Shown: positions 8,843 through 17,075 of the stretch, piece by piece
Layout of the letters: the number at the start of each line of letters is the position of its first letter
How positions within the stretch are numbered: position 1 is the first letter of the stretch
NCBI GenBank assembly: GCA_965659005.1
Contig: CBFHVG010000007.1
Span: 1 to 34,605 of the forward strand
Reading direction: 5' to 3'
Source: CAYPTY01 sp965659005
Lineage (GTDB): Bacteria > Bacteroidota > Rhodothermia > Balneolales > Balneolaceae
Length of the DNA stretch: 34,605 nucleotides
Position numbers and translations under genes: made by a program
The notes under the pieces: model-generated
What the model was told of the DNA's origin: nothing
The model's database searches: none
What the model saw: the letters and a program-made list of their open reading frames with translations, nothing else

Positions 8843-9409
8843 CTAGAAATTGATCCTCATATTTAATGTAGGTGTTCCGCTTTCAAAATGATATCCCGGA
8901 CTCAATTTCATCGAAAATCCTTTATTAAACCTTTTTGCTGATCTGGCCGCGCCAAACCAGTCTGATATCACATTGTAACTTAAGTATGCAGCGCCAATCA
9001 GAATGGCGATTGAAGCTTCATTTACCTCTTCCTCAGTATAAAATTCTTCTCCGTGTTTGTTTATATATCTCTCATTGTGAAAATGAATAAAACTACCATA
9101 AGCAATGGGTGCCATTGCAAGGCTTCTGTTTAACATACCACTTCGAAAAGATTCAGAATCTTCTGAATAGAGGTATCCCAATGATGGGCCAACAACCAAA
9201 GCAGCAGTAATTATACCAGCTCCCAATAGATCATTATTCGAATAGATAGTATTCATGCCTATATAAAAGGGGATGGCTGTAGATGCAGCTGAAATAGTAA
9301 ATGCAGCAAGAGGACTTTTCTTTCTCTCTTCAAATGAAAAATCCTGAGCGCTTGCAGTATGAATTGAAATTCCGATAAATGTGCAGAGAAAGATTATCCT
9401 TATAAACAT
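8843..9409 (-). CDS. Exported small membrane protein of unknown function (pair member 1)
   Basis: The 188-residue protein has a signal peptide (MFIRIIFLCTFIGISIHTASA, cleavage before Gln). Hydrophobic stretches lie around 34-55, 60-80, 90-108 and 130-150, and a short β-like tail ends TPTLNMRINF. The polar loop NKHGEEFYTEEEVNEA separates the last two segments. It resembles the downstream gene in layout: compare ASIAILIGAAYLSYNVISD with TTALVIGGLVMYISGLSEIN. No catalytic motif is visible and function is unknown. It is probably the first gene of a two-gene transcript. Confidence 0.72.
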   Translation of the reverse strand: MFIRIIFLCTFIGISIHTASAQDFSFEERKKSPLAAFTISAASTAIPFYIGMNTIYSNNDLLGAGIITAALVVGPSLGYLYSEDSESFRSGMLNRSLAMAPIAYGSFIHFHNERYINKHGEEFYTEEEVNEASIAILIGAAYLSYNVISDWFGAARSAKRFNKGFSMKLSPGYHFESGTPTLNMRINF

Positions 9410-9478
9410 ACATTCACCAATATTGACCTTTTATCAATGTTAGTGAACTGCAGTCAATGAAATAATCACATAATAATG

Positions 9479-9883
9479 CTAGCCGGCAATCTCAAAGTCG
9501 TAGGTAATTTCAGATGTCTTTTCCAGGGCTTTCGATACTGAACAGTATTTCTGAATACTCAAATCCAGGGCTTTCTGCACTTTATTTGGATCCAGATCAC
9601 CAGTAAAAGTGAAATGCATGTGAATAGTTTTAAACTCTGAATAGGTGCCTGCACTTTGTTTATCCCCATCCACTTCAACAGAAATCGATTCGAAGGGTTG
9701 CTTTTGCTTTTCGAGAATACTCACCACATCAATTGCAGAACATCCGCCTATTCCGGCAAGAAGTAATTGCATAGGGGATAAGCCGTTTTCAAAGACACTA
9801 CCGTCCATGCGCACTTTTCCACCTTTTGAGTTGATACCTTCAAACTGAAATCCTTCTCCAAGCCAGCTCACATTAATCTTCAT
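9479..9883 (-). CDS. OsmC/Ohr-family protein
   Basis: The 134-residue protein has the OsmC fold signature. The two redox cysteines are Cys48 in LLLAGIGGCSAIDVVSIL and Cys114 in IQKYCSVSKAL, at the family's usual positions. OsmC/Ohr proteins reduce organic hydroperoxides using these thiols. It looks closer to the YhfA/OsmC-like branch than to Ohr, but sequence alone does not settle the substrate. It is a single minus-strand gene, separated from the DinB pseudogene by a terminator hairpin. Confidence 0.92.
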   Translation of the reverse strand: MKINVSWLGEGFQFEGINSKGGKVRMDGSVFENGLSPMQLLLAGIGGCSAIDVVSILEKQKQPFESISVEVDGDKQSAGTYSEFKTIHMHFTFTGDLDPNKVQKALDLSIQKYCSVSKALEKTSEITYDFEIAG

Positions 9884-9968
9884 CGTAATCCTATTCTTTG
9901 TTTTGATTTACTGAAAGGATAAACCTTCATTGTGAATGATTCATGAACTTAAGGATTAGTACAAATAA

Positions 9969-9993
9969 AAAAAGAGGCCAGAAGCCTCTTTTT
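9969..9993. terminator. Intrinsic terminator between the DinB-family gene and the OsmC-family gene
   Basis: AAAAAGAGGC (9969-9978) pairs perfectly with GCCTCTTTTT (9984-9993) around a five-base loop. The U-run is present on both strands. It lies downstream of the DinB-family pseudogene on the minus strand, where it would stop read-through into the OsmC gene. Confidence 0.85.
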
Positions 9994-10013
9994 AAATGCC
10001 TAAGATGTATTTG

Positions 10014-10598
10014 TTAGCTATTGGCTTCGGCCAATACTTCCATCATCTGGAATGTGTGTCTTTGACTGTGTGCAGATATAACAAGAAAAACCTGATACAT
10101 ATCTGCTCTGCCTATAGGTAAGTCTGAAACATAATGTCTCATATTCATATCAGAAGAGTTGAGGTATTCAATCAGTTTTTCTCTTGAAGCACTCAATGAT
10201 TCTAACATATCTTCCTTGGTTTCCCATTTACCAGAAGGTTCGAATGGAGCAGCCGTTTTTACTTTTGTGCCTCTATTAGCTAACTGCCCAATTAGAATAG
10301 CGTCATTTGCCGACATATCTTGAGTATTATCTGCACTTCCATTAGCAAGTGTTCCATTGATCATTCCAAAAAAAGCTTCTTCTGTTACAAGAATGTGCTC
10401 CAGACAATCTGAAACAGACCAACCACCACTTTCCGGTTTAGCTTTTTAAGCTTCATCTGAAAGCTCAGATACTGTTTTGACAATCAATTCATGTGATGAC
10501 TTCAGATACTTAATAGCAAAATCCTTTTCAGCTTGTGATTGCGCCATTAAAGCGGTTGAAAATAGACAGATAACTGCCAGTGATAGTAGTTTCTTCAT
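10014..10598 (-). pseudogene. Exported DinB-family protein, interrupted by one in-frame TAA
   Basis: The minus frame starting at ATG 10598 encodes MKKLLSLAVICLFSTALMAQ (a signal peptide), then reads to …VSELSDEA and meets TAA at 10448-10446. The same frame continues without any shift as KAKPESGGWSVSDCLEHIL and runs to a normal stop at 10014, giving 194 codons. DinB/DUF664-type helical-bundle proteins typically read LSDE-x-L…KP…WS…EH at this point, and the three metal-ligand histidines are visible (CLEHIL, and the two His of SAHSQRHT). The most economical reading is a single TTA-to-TAA change at a Leu codon. The gene is otherwise intact. It could be a recent nonsense mutation or a sequencing error. 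Confidence 0.82.
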
Positions 10599-10712
10599 AG
10601 TATTAGCGTGTTGTTTATTTATTCCTCTTAATAAACACACAATACAAAAAGGGAAAGTCAATTATTGTTAGGAAAGTGTGATCTCTACATTAAGTAGTTA
10701 TTCATCAATCAG

Positions 10713-11066
10713 TTATTCACCGATGTGCTTGTGGTTCCCTTTATCATGCCTACGTCGTAATTCTTTTATAACCTTGTGCATTGGAATCTCCTTTTCAGCG
10801 AGTAAAAGCATAAGGTGGAATAGTAAATCTGCTGCTTCATTAATTGTTTCTTTATCTCTCTTATTTTTTGAAGCAATTACAGTCTCAACAGCTTCCTCTC
10901 CAACTTTCTGGGCAATTTTGTCCAACCCCTTTTTATACATTGAAGTTGTATATGAACCCTTAGGCATTTCTTCTTTACGTTGATAGAGAAGATTTTCAAG
11001 TTCTTTAATGAATTCTAAATCTTTGTTAGTCAGTGATTTAGAAGTTGTTGGAGATTCGGATGACAT
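10713..11066 (-). CDS. hisE: Phosphoribosyl-ATP pyrophosphohydrolase
   Basis: It catalyses the second step of histidine synthesis, PR-ATP to PR-AMP. The 117-residue all-α MazG-like protein shows KKGLDKIAQKVGEEAVETVI, with the metal-binding Glu residues, and NEAADLLFHLMLLL. It is a stand-alone HisE and not the HisIE fusion common in related bacteria; no HisI domain is found here. It is the last gene of the hisBHAFE block, 81 bases after hisF. An antisense reading frame at 10678-10983 is only its shadow. Confidence 0.94.
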   Translation of the reverse strand: MSSESPTTSKSLTNKDLEFIKELENLLYQRKEEMPKGSYTTSMYKKGLDKIAQKVGEEAVETVIASKNKRDKETINEAADLLFHLMLLLAEKEIPMHKVIKELRRRHDKGNHKHIGE

Positions 11067-11147
11067 AATAACTAATAGAAATAATTTTTACGGATGGAAA
11101 AGATGTCACTTTCTCAGTTTATCAACAAATTAAGAATGTGTTTTGCA

Positions 11148-11909
11148 TTAATAAGTTAATCTTACTGCAATACCGGCATCCTGCATTTTTTCTTTTAAAT
11201 CATTGATTTCAATTTCTTTAAAGTGAAAAATACTTGCAGCCAGAACTGCATCTGAGTCAGACATTTGAATGGCATCAATACAATGATTAACAGTTCCAGC
11301 TCCGCCACTGGCAATTACTGGAATTCTAACCAATTCGTTTACCAGTTTCAGAAGTTCTAAGTCGAAGCCCGATTTAGTGCCATCCCTATCCATACTGGTA
11401 AGTAAAATTTCACCGGCACCTCTTCTCTCTACTTCCTGCATCCACTTTAGCGCATCCAGTCCGGTATCTTCAGTTCCACCTTTCACATAAATATTCCAGC
11501 TGTCAGCTGTTCGTTTCGCATCAACAGCAGCAACAATCGCTTGTGCTCCAAAAAGAGCGGAGGCTTCATTGATAAGATTGGGATTTCTGACAATTGATGA
11601 GTTCAAGGAAACTTTATCAGCTCCTGCTTTCAGAATTTCTTCAATTTCATCAACACTTTTAATTCCACCACCAACGGTGAAGGGGATATTGATTTCGATA
11701 GCAATATGTTTCACAAGCTCTACAAGTGTTCTGCGCTTGTCGAGGGTAGCTGTTATATCCAGGAAAACGAGTTCATCTGCACCTTCATCTGAATAACGGC
11801 GTGCCAATTCAACTGGGTCGCCTGCATCTCTAAGTCCTTCGAAGTTGATGCCTTTGACAGTGCGTCCGTCTTTGATATCGAGACAGGGTATAATTCGTTT
11901 TGTAATCAT
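11148..11909 (-). CDS. hisF: Imidazole glycerol phosphate synthase, cyclase subunit
   Basis: It partners HisH and joins ammonia to PRFAR, giving imidazole-glycerol-phosphate and AICAR. The 253-residue (βα)8 barrel begins MITKRIIPCLDIKDGRTVKG. Catalytic Asp11 and Asp130 (IVAAVDAKR) are present, as are the phosphate-binding loops FTVGGGI and IASGGAG. The spacer from hisA is 96 bases and shows no clear terminator, so it is probably in the same transcript. Confidence 0.97.
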   Translation of the reverse strand: MITKRIIPCLDIKDGRTVKGINFEGLRDAGDPVELARRYSDEGADELVFLDITATLDKRRTLVELVKHIAIEINIPFTVGGGIKSVDEIEEILKAGADKVSLNSSIVRNPNLINEASALFGAQAIVAAVDAKRTADSWNIYVKGGTEDTGLDALKWMQEVERRGAGEILLTSMDRDGTKSGFDLELLKLVNELVRIPVIASGGAGTVNHCIDAIQMSDSDAVLAASIFHFKEIEINDLKEKMQDAGIAVRLTY

Positions 11910-12005
11910 TGAATAATAAAGAAGGGATCAAATCGTGAAAATTATTGTACCCCAATTGCTTACAAAATCAAAGTATGAAATGATTTGCGGAAATCAATTC
12001 CCTAC

Positions 12006-12722
12006 TTAGTCATTAAATGTGCGCATTTCATCCAGCTTTATTCGGCCTTCGTAAAATGCTTTTCCCACCACAACAGCATCAATTTGATGCTTATCTAGTT
12101 CTACCAAATCGTACATGGAAGAAACCCCACCAGAGGCTATCCAGGATAGATTCGGAAAGTTAAGTTTAAATTCTTTGTACAGAGCTGTGTTTGGTCCGGC
12201 CAGCGTACCATCCTTTGAAATGTCTGTACATAATACCTCTTTCAATCCAGCTCCTATCATTGGTGCAAGAAATGCATCAATTGGTTCATCTGAAGTTTCA
12301 AGCCAGCCGGCATAGGCAATCTTTCCGCCCTTTAGATCCATCCCAAGAATGCAGTTTTCTGTATAAGTTTGAATAGCTTTCAACCATTCATCAGGCTTAT
12401 TAACTGCAAGAGATGAGCAAATTACTTTCTGAATTCCGTTTTCAATCAAGAATTCAATGTCTTCAAATGAACGAATTCCACCACCGGTTTGAACTGACAT
12501 TCCAAGTTCATTGATGATTTTCCGAATGTGCTCGATGTTTACTAAGCGTCCTTCTTTTGCACCATTCAGGTCAACGATGTGAATGTGATGAAATCCTGCA
12601 TTTTTAAACTCTTCTGCCTGTTTAAAAGCTGATTCATTATAGACAGTGACCTCATCATAAGATCCTTTGTGTAAGCGAACAACTTTGCCATCAAGTAGAT
12701 CAATGGCCGGAATAACTATCAT
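12006..12722 (-). CDS. hisA: ProFAR isomerase (HisA)
   Basis: It isomerises ProFAR to PRFAR. The 238-residue (βα)8 barrel starts MIVIPAIDLLDGKVVRLHKG, with general base Asp8 and general acid Asp129 (ILGMDLKGG), phosphate loops QTGGGIRS and IASGGVSS, and the CTDISKDGTLAG segment. HisF just downstream shares this half-barrel design. Its ATG overlaps the hisH stop by four bases (ATGA), a sign of translational coupling. Confidence 0.97.
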   Translation of the reverse strand: MIVIPAIDLLDGKVVRLHKGSYDEVTVYNESAFKQAEEFKNAGFHHIHIVDLNGAKEGRLVNIEHIRKIINELGMSVQTGGGIRSFEDIEFLIENGIQKVICSSLAVNKPDEWLKAIQTYTENCILGMDLKGGKIAYAGWLETSDEPIDAFLAPMIGAGLKEVLCTDISKDGTLAGPNTALYKEFKLNFPNLSWIASGGVSSMYDLVELDKHQIDAVVVGKAFYEGRIKLDEMRTFND

Positions 12723-13345
12723 CCAGTGCTTTTATTGAATTGTGAAACGGTATTAGAGTATACATAATCCAGATAATTCTGCATAATATGTGAACCAGCA
12801 TATCCCGATTTTTCAGGATGGAACTGTACACCCATGAAGTTGTCCTTTGCTACAACTGCTGCAAAGTCATTAATGTAATTGGATTTTGCGATTGTATACT
12901 CATTTGGTGCTGCATAATAGCTATGCACGAAATACATAAAGTCTTTTTCGGATATATTCTTCAGCAAAGGATGGTCATTCAACTCATTGAATGTATTCCA
13001 GCCCATATGAGGTACTTTGGCCTGGCTATCATCAAATCGTTTCAAACGACCGGGTATTACACCTAGACCTTCTGTATTGCCTTCGTCCGATCCTTCGAAT
13101 AGTAATTGCATTCCAACGCAAATTCCGAGAACGGGTTTTGTGGTCTCTCTAAGCCACTGATCAAGTTCGAGTTCTTTAAGGGAATCCATGGCAGCACCGG
13201 CATGTCCAACACCTGGGAATATAACCGCACGAGAGCTCTCCAGCTCCTGAGGTGTTGATGCTAAGAAGAATGGTGCTTCCAGTCTGTTGAGTGCATTTGC
13301 AACAGATGCCAAATTTCCTGCTTTATACTTTATTACTGCTATCAT
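12719..13345 (-). CDS. hisH: Imidazole glycerol phosphate synthase, glutaminase subunit
   Basis: A class I glutamine amidotransferase that feeds ammonia to HisF. The 208 residues contain the nucleophile elbow GICVGMQLL with Cys76, and His176 and Glu178 in GVQFHPEKSG, completing the triad. PHMGWN is the HisH-specific segment. It starts five bases after the hisB stop and overlaps hisA by four bases. Confidence 0.97.
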   Translation of the reverse strand: MIAVIKYKAGNLASVANALNRLEAPFFLASTPQELESSRAVIFPGVGHAGAAMDSLKELELDQWLRETTKPVLGICVGMQLLFEGSDEGNTEGLGVIPGRLKRFDDSQAKVPHMGWNTFNELNDHPLLKNISEKDFMYFVHSYYAAPNEYTIAKSNYINDFAAVVAKDNFMGVQFHPEKSGYAGSHIMQNYLDYVYSNTVSQFNKSTG

Positions 13346-13350
13346 TTCGA

Positions 13351-14232
13351 TTATAGTAGTCCTTTTGAACTAGGTAATTGATTTAATCTTCTTGGGTTTT
13401 TCTCTAATGCTGATTTCAGTGCCTTAGCAAAACCTTTGAAGCATGCTTCGATTTTGTGGTGTTCGTTATCACCTTCAATCTCGATGTTTAATGTTGCTTT
13501 CAAGTGCATTGCCAGACTATGAAAAAAGTGTTTGACCATTTCTGTAGGCATATCACCAACGTACTCGCGGGCGAAGCTACCATTAAAAACCAAATATGGT
13601 CGTCCTGACAAATCAAGGCCAATTGTTGCCTTACTTTCGTCCATCGCTAACACAAAGCCATAGCGTTCAATTCCCAACTTCTCACCAAATGCCTCACTGA
13701 TTGCTTCACCAAGTGTGATTGCAACGTCCTCTATTGTGTGGTGTTCATCTATTTCTAAATCACCTTTGCAGTCAATTTTCAGGTCGATAAGCCCATGCCG
13801 TGCAATTTGTTCCAGCATGTGATCAAAGAAGTTAAGGCCAGTTGAAATCTCAGATTCGCCGGTACCATCTAGGTTAACTTCTATCCGGATATCTGTTTCT
13901 TTAGTTTTTCTAATTTTTACAGAACGCCTGGGTGGGTATTGAATATAGTTTACAATTTCAGTCCAGGATTCGGATTCAAAGAGTGTATTGCCTTCTATCC
14001 CGATTGTGATTGCTTTTCCTTCTGATGAAATGATCAGGTCTGGAGCTGAAGATTCTGACCAATGAATTTCTTCCTGCTTTAATAACACTTCCTGCTCCGA
14101 ACTGAACTGGGTGTCGGATATAAGTTCGTGCTTTGCCCGGATCAATGATTTTAAAGCCCATAGTGAGCCCTGACGAAATAAGAAGGATTTATCCGGGTCT
14201 TCGAATGTGTTATGTAAGATTTTGATAACCAT
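13351..14232 (-). CDS. hisB: Imidazoleglycerol-phosphate dehydratase with degenerate HisB-N-like extension
   Basis: Residues ~100-293 are a complete IGP dehydratase: RKTKETDIRIEVNLDGTG, FFDHMLEQIARHG, DEHHTIEDV, AMDESKA, KHFFHSLAMHL, EHHKIEACF and C-terminal LPSSKGLL. The Mn-binding His/Glu motifs are all present. The first ~100 residues lack the DxDGT and later motifs of the histidinol-phosphatase (HAD) half of bifunctional HisB. The stretch just before the dehydratase (SWTEIVNYIQ…RRSVKIRKTKET) does follow the linker of bifunctional HisB (WxxIxxxL…RxxxxxRxTKET). I infer a shrunken, catalytically dead remnant of the phosphatase half. It has a good promoter of its own and heads hisBHAFE. Confidence 0.92.
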   Translation of the reverse strand: MVIKILHNTFEDPDKSFLFRQGSLWALKSLIRAKHELISDTQFSSEQEVLLKQEEIHWSESSAPDLIISSEGKAITIGIEGNTLFESESWTEIVNYIQYPPRRSVKIRKTKETDIRIEVNLDGTGESEISTGLNFFDHMLEQIARHGLIDLKIDCKGDLEIDEHHTIEDVAITLGEAISEAFGEKLGIERYGFVLAMDESKATIGLDLSGRPYLVFNGSFAREYVGDMPTEMVKHFFHSLAMHLKATLNIEIEGDNEHHKIEACFKGFAKALKSALEKNPRRLNQLPSSKGLL

Positions 14233-14254
14233 AGTCTAACAGATTTCACAAAAG

Positions 14255-14283
14255 TGTATACAATCGCTTGGTTTGGTTTTCAA
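14255..14283 (-). promoter_or_regulatory. σ70-type promoter for hisBHAFE
   Basis: Read on the minus strand, TTGAAA (14283-14278) and TATACA (14260-14255) are separated by exactly 17 bases. They match the -35 and -10 consensus at 5 of 6 positions each. The predicted transcript start is about 15 bases before the hisB ATG. It would make hisBHAFE independent of hisGDC. Confidence 0.65.
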
Positions 14284-14336
14284 CATCGAATGCATTGATT
14301 ACATTCGTCTGAATCGAAAACAATATTTTTCTAATT

Positions 14337-14750
14337 ATGTATGCAAAAAAGATTATAAGCTGGCTTTAAAGAATAGCTGCAGCAATTATACTACTACAAA
14401 CACTCTTTTTTAAGTTTACTGGTGCACCTGAGAGCATATACATCTTTGAAACTGTTGGCATTGAACCTTGGGGGAGATACCTGTCTGGTATAACCGAACT
14501 AATCGCGTCAGTCTTATTATTTGTTCCCGGGTTTGTCTGGTTGGGATCAGTACTTGCACTTGGTGTAATTTCAGGTGCCATTCTGAGCCACTTGACAGTA
14601 TTGGGAATAGAAGTACAAGGCGATGGTGGAACATTGTTCATCTTAGCCATAGTAGTTTTCATTTCTTCCCTCATTGTACTCTGGCAAAACAGAGGTGACA
14701 TTTCAATTATTGGTAAGAAACTTATTCCTGAAGAAGCCATTACTTCATAA
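14337..14750 (+). pseudogene. DoxX-like membrane protein with in-frame TAA at codon 11
   Basis: The plus frame from ATG 14337 reads MYAKKIISWL, then TAA (14367-14369), then continues in the same frame as RIAAAIILLQTLFFKFTGAP to a stop at 14750: 138 codons including both stops, the usual size for small DoxX-family membrane proteins. About four hydrophobic helices are visible, with the family-like FKFTGAPES…EPWGRYLSG…ELIAS segment. The stop falls inside the first helix at a position where Leu or Ile is expected, so TTA-to-TAA is the simplest explanation. Reinitiation from TTG 14541 would leave only the last 69 residues and lose the first two helices. It sits between hisC and hisB on the opposite strand, overlapping the hisC end by 11 bases. 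Confidence 0.75.
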
Positions 14751-15786
14751 TGTCATTTAAGGTTAATATCAGTTTGGCATTCTCTTCTGGTGTGCCAACT
14801 GATATTCTTAAGCCATTTTCACAACCCGGCTGATTGCCTCTGTATCGTATTATGACACCTTTTTCAGCTAGTTTTTTGTATACATTTAAGGCATCATCAA
14901 CAATTGCCAGTACAAAATTAGCATCACTAGGATAGACCTTCGAAACGGCTTCAAACTTAAGAAGCTCATCAGTTAACCAGTTACGTTCGGCAACCAGCTC
15001 TTTAACAAATTCTTCAACTTGCTCCAGATTATTGAATGCGTCCAGAGCTGCTTTAGCAGTTAGTTTATTGATGTTATAAGGAGCTTTTACCTTCAGCATG
15101 TAGTTAATAATGCGATCGTCAGCAATGGCAATACCCAAACGAATTCCGGCTAATCCAAATGCTTTGGAAAGAGTTTGCATCACTACTAGATTTGGGTGCT
15201 GAACTACTTCCGTAGCCATTGATGCCTGTGAACTGAAATCAACATAGGCTTCATCAACAACAACAATTCCCTGAAAACCATTAACTATACTTAGCAGGTC
15301 TTCTTTCTTCAGGCTGTTACCGGTTGGATTGTTCGGAGAGCACAAAAAGATAATTTTTGTTTTATCACTAACAGCGGCAAGTGTTTTTTCAACATCCAGT
15401 TGGAAATCAGCTGTCAATTGTACTTCCTGAATGGCTACATCATTGATATTAGCTGATACTTTATACATGCCATAAGTTGGTGGAGTAATCATAATAGATT
15501 CTTCACCAGGCTGACAGAAAATACGGATCAACAGATCGATGGCTTCATCGCTTCCAACGCCAAGAAAAATATTCTTTGCTTCAACTCTTCTATACCAGGC
15601 AATCTGATCTCGTAATTCTTCCTGATATGGATCAGGATAACGATTCAATTCCAGATCACTTTTGATAGGTGAACCGAGTGCATTTTCATTAGCATCCAGC
15701 AGAGTGCCTTTTTTAAAATCATCTCGGGCTGAGCGATAAGGAATCAGATCCTTTATATTTTTGCGAACCAGTTTATCGATATCCAT
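14740..15786 (-). CDS. hisC: Histidinol-phosphate aminotransferase
   Basis: A PLP enzyme that transaminates imidazole-acetol-phosphate to histidinol-phosphate. The 348-residue fold-type-I protein has the cofactor Lys208 in MQTLSKAFGLAGIRLG, CSPNNPTGN (149-157), VVDEAYVDF (176-184), and the phosphate-binding arginine in ENGLRISVGTPEEN. The start overlaps the hisD stop by one base (TGATG), so the two are translationally coupled. It ends the hisGDC block. Confidence 0.97.
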   Translation of the reverse strand: MDIDKLVRKNIKDLIPYRSARDDFKKGTLLDANENALGSPIKSDLELNRYPDPYQEELRDQIAWYRRVEAKNIFLGVGSDEAIDLLIRIFCQPGEESIMITPPTYGMYKVSANINDVAIQEVQLTADFQLDVEKTLAAVSDKTKIIFLCSPNNPTGNSLKKEDLLSIVNGFQGIVVVDEAYVDFSSQASMATEVVQHPNLVVMQTLSKAFGLAGIRLGIAIADDRIINYMLKVKAPYNINKLTAKAALDAFNNLEQVEEFVKELVAERNWLTDELLKFEAVSKVYPSDANFVLAIVDDALNVYKKLAEKGVIIRYRGNQPGCENGLRISVGTPEENAKLILTLNDIMK

Positions 15787-17072
15787 CAGTTCAGGTCCTT
15801 TAAGCGGATGGTTACCGCATTTTTGTGTGCTTGTAAACCCTCTCGTTGTGCAAGTATTTCAACAGCAGGTCCTACATTCTTTAATCCCTGGGCATTCAAC
15901 TCCTGCATGGTAATGGATTTAAAATAGCTGGCCAGATTTACTCCGCTGTACATTCTTGCATAACCATAGGTTGGCAAAGTGTGATTTGTACCAGAAGCAT
16001 AATCACCAACACTTTCAGGAGTAAGTTGACCCAGAAATACAGAACCAGCGTTTGAAATCAGATCGGTCTTTTCAGCTGCATCTTCAATGTTTACAATAAG
16101 GTGTTCAGGGGCATAAGCATTTGAAAACGCAAAGGCTTCCTCTTCTGTGTCTACTTCAACAATGAATGAATTTTCAAGAGCCTTTGATGCAATTTCAGCT
16201 CTTTCCAGTTCATTTGTTTGTACTTCAAGCTCAGTTCTTAGCAGATCTAGATTGAAGCCATTAATCGAAACGAGAACTACCTGACTATCCACACCATGTT
16301 CAGCCTGAGAAAGTAAATCGGCCGCTACATAAGCTGGTTTAGCTTGTTCGTCAGCAATAACCAGTACCTCTGAAGGTCCAGCGGGCATATCAATTGATAT
16401 TTGAGCTTCAGAATTTTGAAGTATCATTTTTGCTGCGGTCACATATTGATTCCCTGGACCAAGTATTTTGTCCACTTTTGGAACTGTCTCAGTACCGAAT
16501 GCCATTGCAGCTACAGCTTGTGCACCACCGGCCAGAAGGATTTTTGAAATACCTGCTTTTTGAGCGATATAAATAATTTCTGGAGCAACATTTCCTTCTT
16601 TATTTGGAGGTGTAGCCAATACAATTTCACCACATCCTGCAATCATTGCCGGGATACTCAGCATCATTGCAGTTGAGGGCAAGATTGCAGTTCCACCGGG
16701 TACATAAATCCCGACTCTTTCGATTGGACGTACAACTTTAGAACATTTAATGCCTGGCATAGTTTCAATAACAAGCTCTTCCGGCATTTGCGCTTCATGG
16801 AAATTCTGAATGTTTTCAAAGGCGATATCAATCGCTTCTTTCACTTCAAGATCTAAATCATAGTCAAGTTCTGTAGGATCTAAAGAAACAGTTTCTAATT
16901 TGACTCCATCAAATTTTTCGGTGAATGAGATTAGAGCAGCATCACCCTTTAATCTTACCTCTTCAATAATTGGATTGACCAGTTTGAATATAGATTCAAA
17001 ATCCATTTTTGGGCGTTGAATTAAATCAATTAGCTGATCCTGATCGATATTTTTGAAATTACAGGTCTTCAT
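15786..17072 (-). CDS. hisD: Histidinol dehydrogenase
   Basis: It oxidises histidinol to histidine in two NAD-dependent steps. The 428 residues match the family. Visible are VGIYVPGGTAILPST (120-134), LGPGNQYVTAAK (204-215), IDMPAGPSEVL (227-237), the zinc-site SQAEHG (255-260), catalytic Glu323-His324 in YAPEHL, and SGTNHTLPT. It follows hisG by three bases and leads into hisC with a one-base overlap. Confidence 0.97.
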   Translation of the reverse strand: MKTCNFKNIDQDQLIDLIQRPKMDFESIFKLVNPIIEEVRLKGDAALISFTEKFDGVKLETVSLDPTELDYDLDLEVKEAIDIAFENIQNFHEAQMPEELVIETMPGIKCSKVVRPIERVGIYVPGGTAILPSTAMMLSIPAMIAGCGEIVLATPPNKEGNVAPEIIYIAQKAGISKILLAGGAQAVAAMAFGTETVPKVDKILGPGNQYVTAAKMILQNSEAQISIDMPAGPSEVLVIADEQAKPAYVAADLLSQAEHGVDSQVVLVSINGFNLDLLRTELEVQTNELERAEIASKALENSFIVEVDTEEEAFAFSNAYAPEHLIVNIEDAAEKTDLISNAGSVFLGQLTPESVGDYASGTNHTLPTYGYARMYSGVNLASYFKSITMQELNAQGLKNVGPAVEILAQREGLQAHKNAVTIRLKDLN

Positions 17073-17075
17073 TTT

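Noticed and set aside
10678..10983. 101-codon open frame on the plus strand over hisE
   Set aside because: Antisense shadow of a conserved hisE; its Ser-rich translation is typical of shadow frames.
10446..14369. TAA read as a sense codon (Leu) to explain the two interrupted genes
   Set aside because: TAA is the ordinary stop of several intact genes in the same window, so reassignment would create read-through everywhere; single mutations are simpler.
14366..14740. 124-codon open frame on the minus strand between hisC and hisB
   Set aside because: It is the shadow of the DoxX-like gene, whose membrane-protein pattern is clear on the plus strand.
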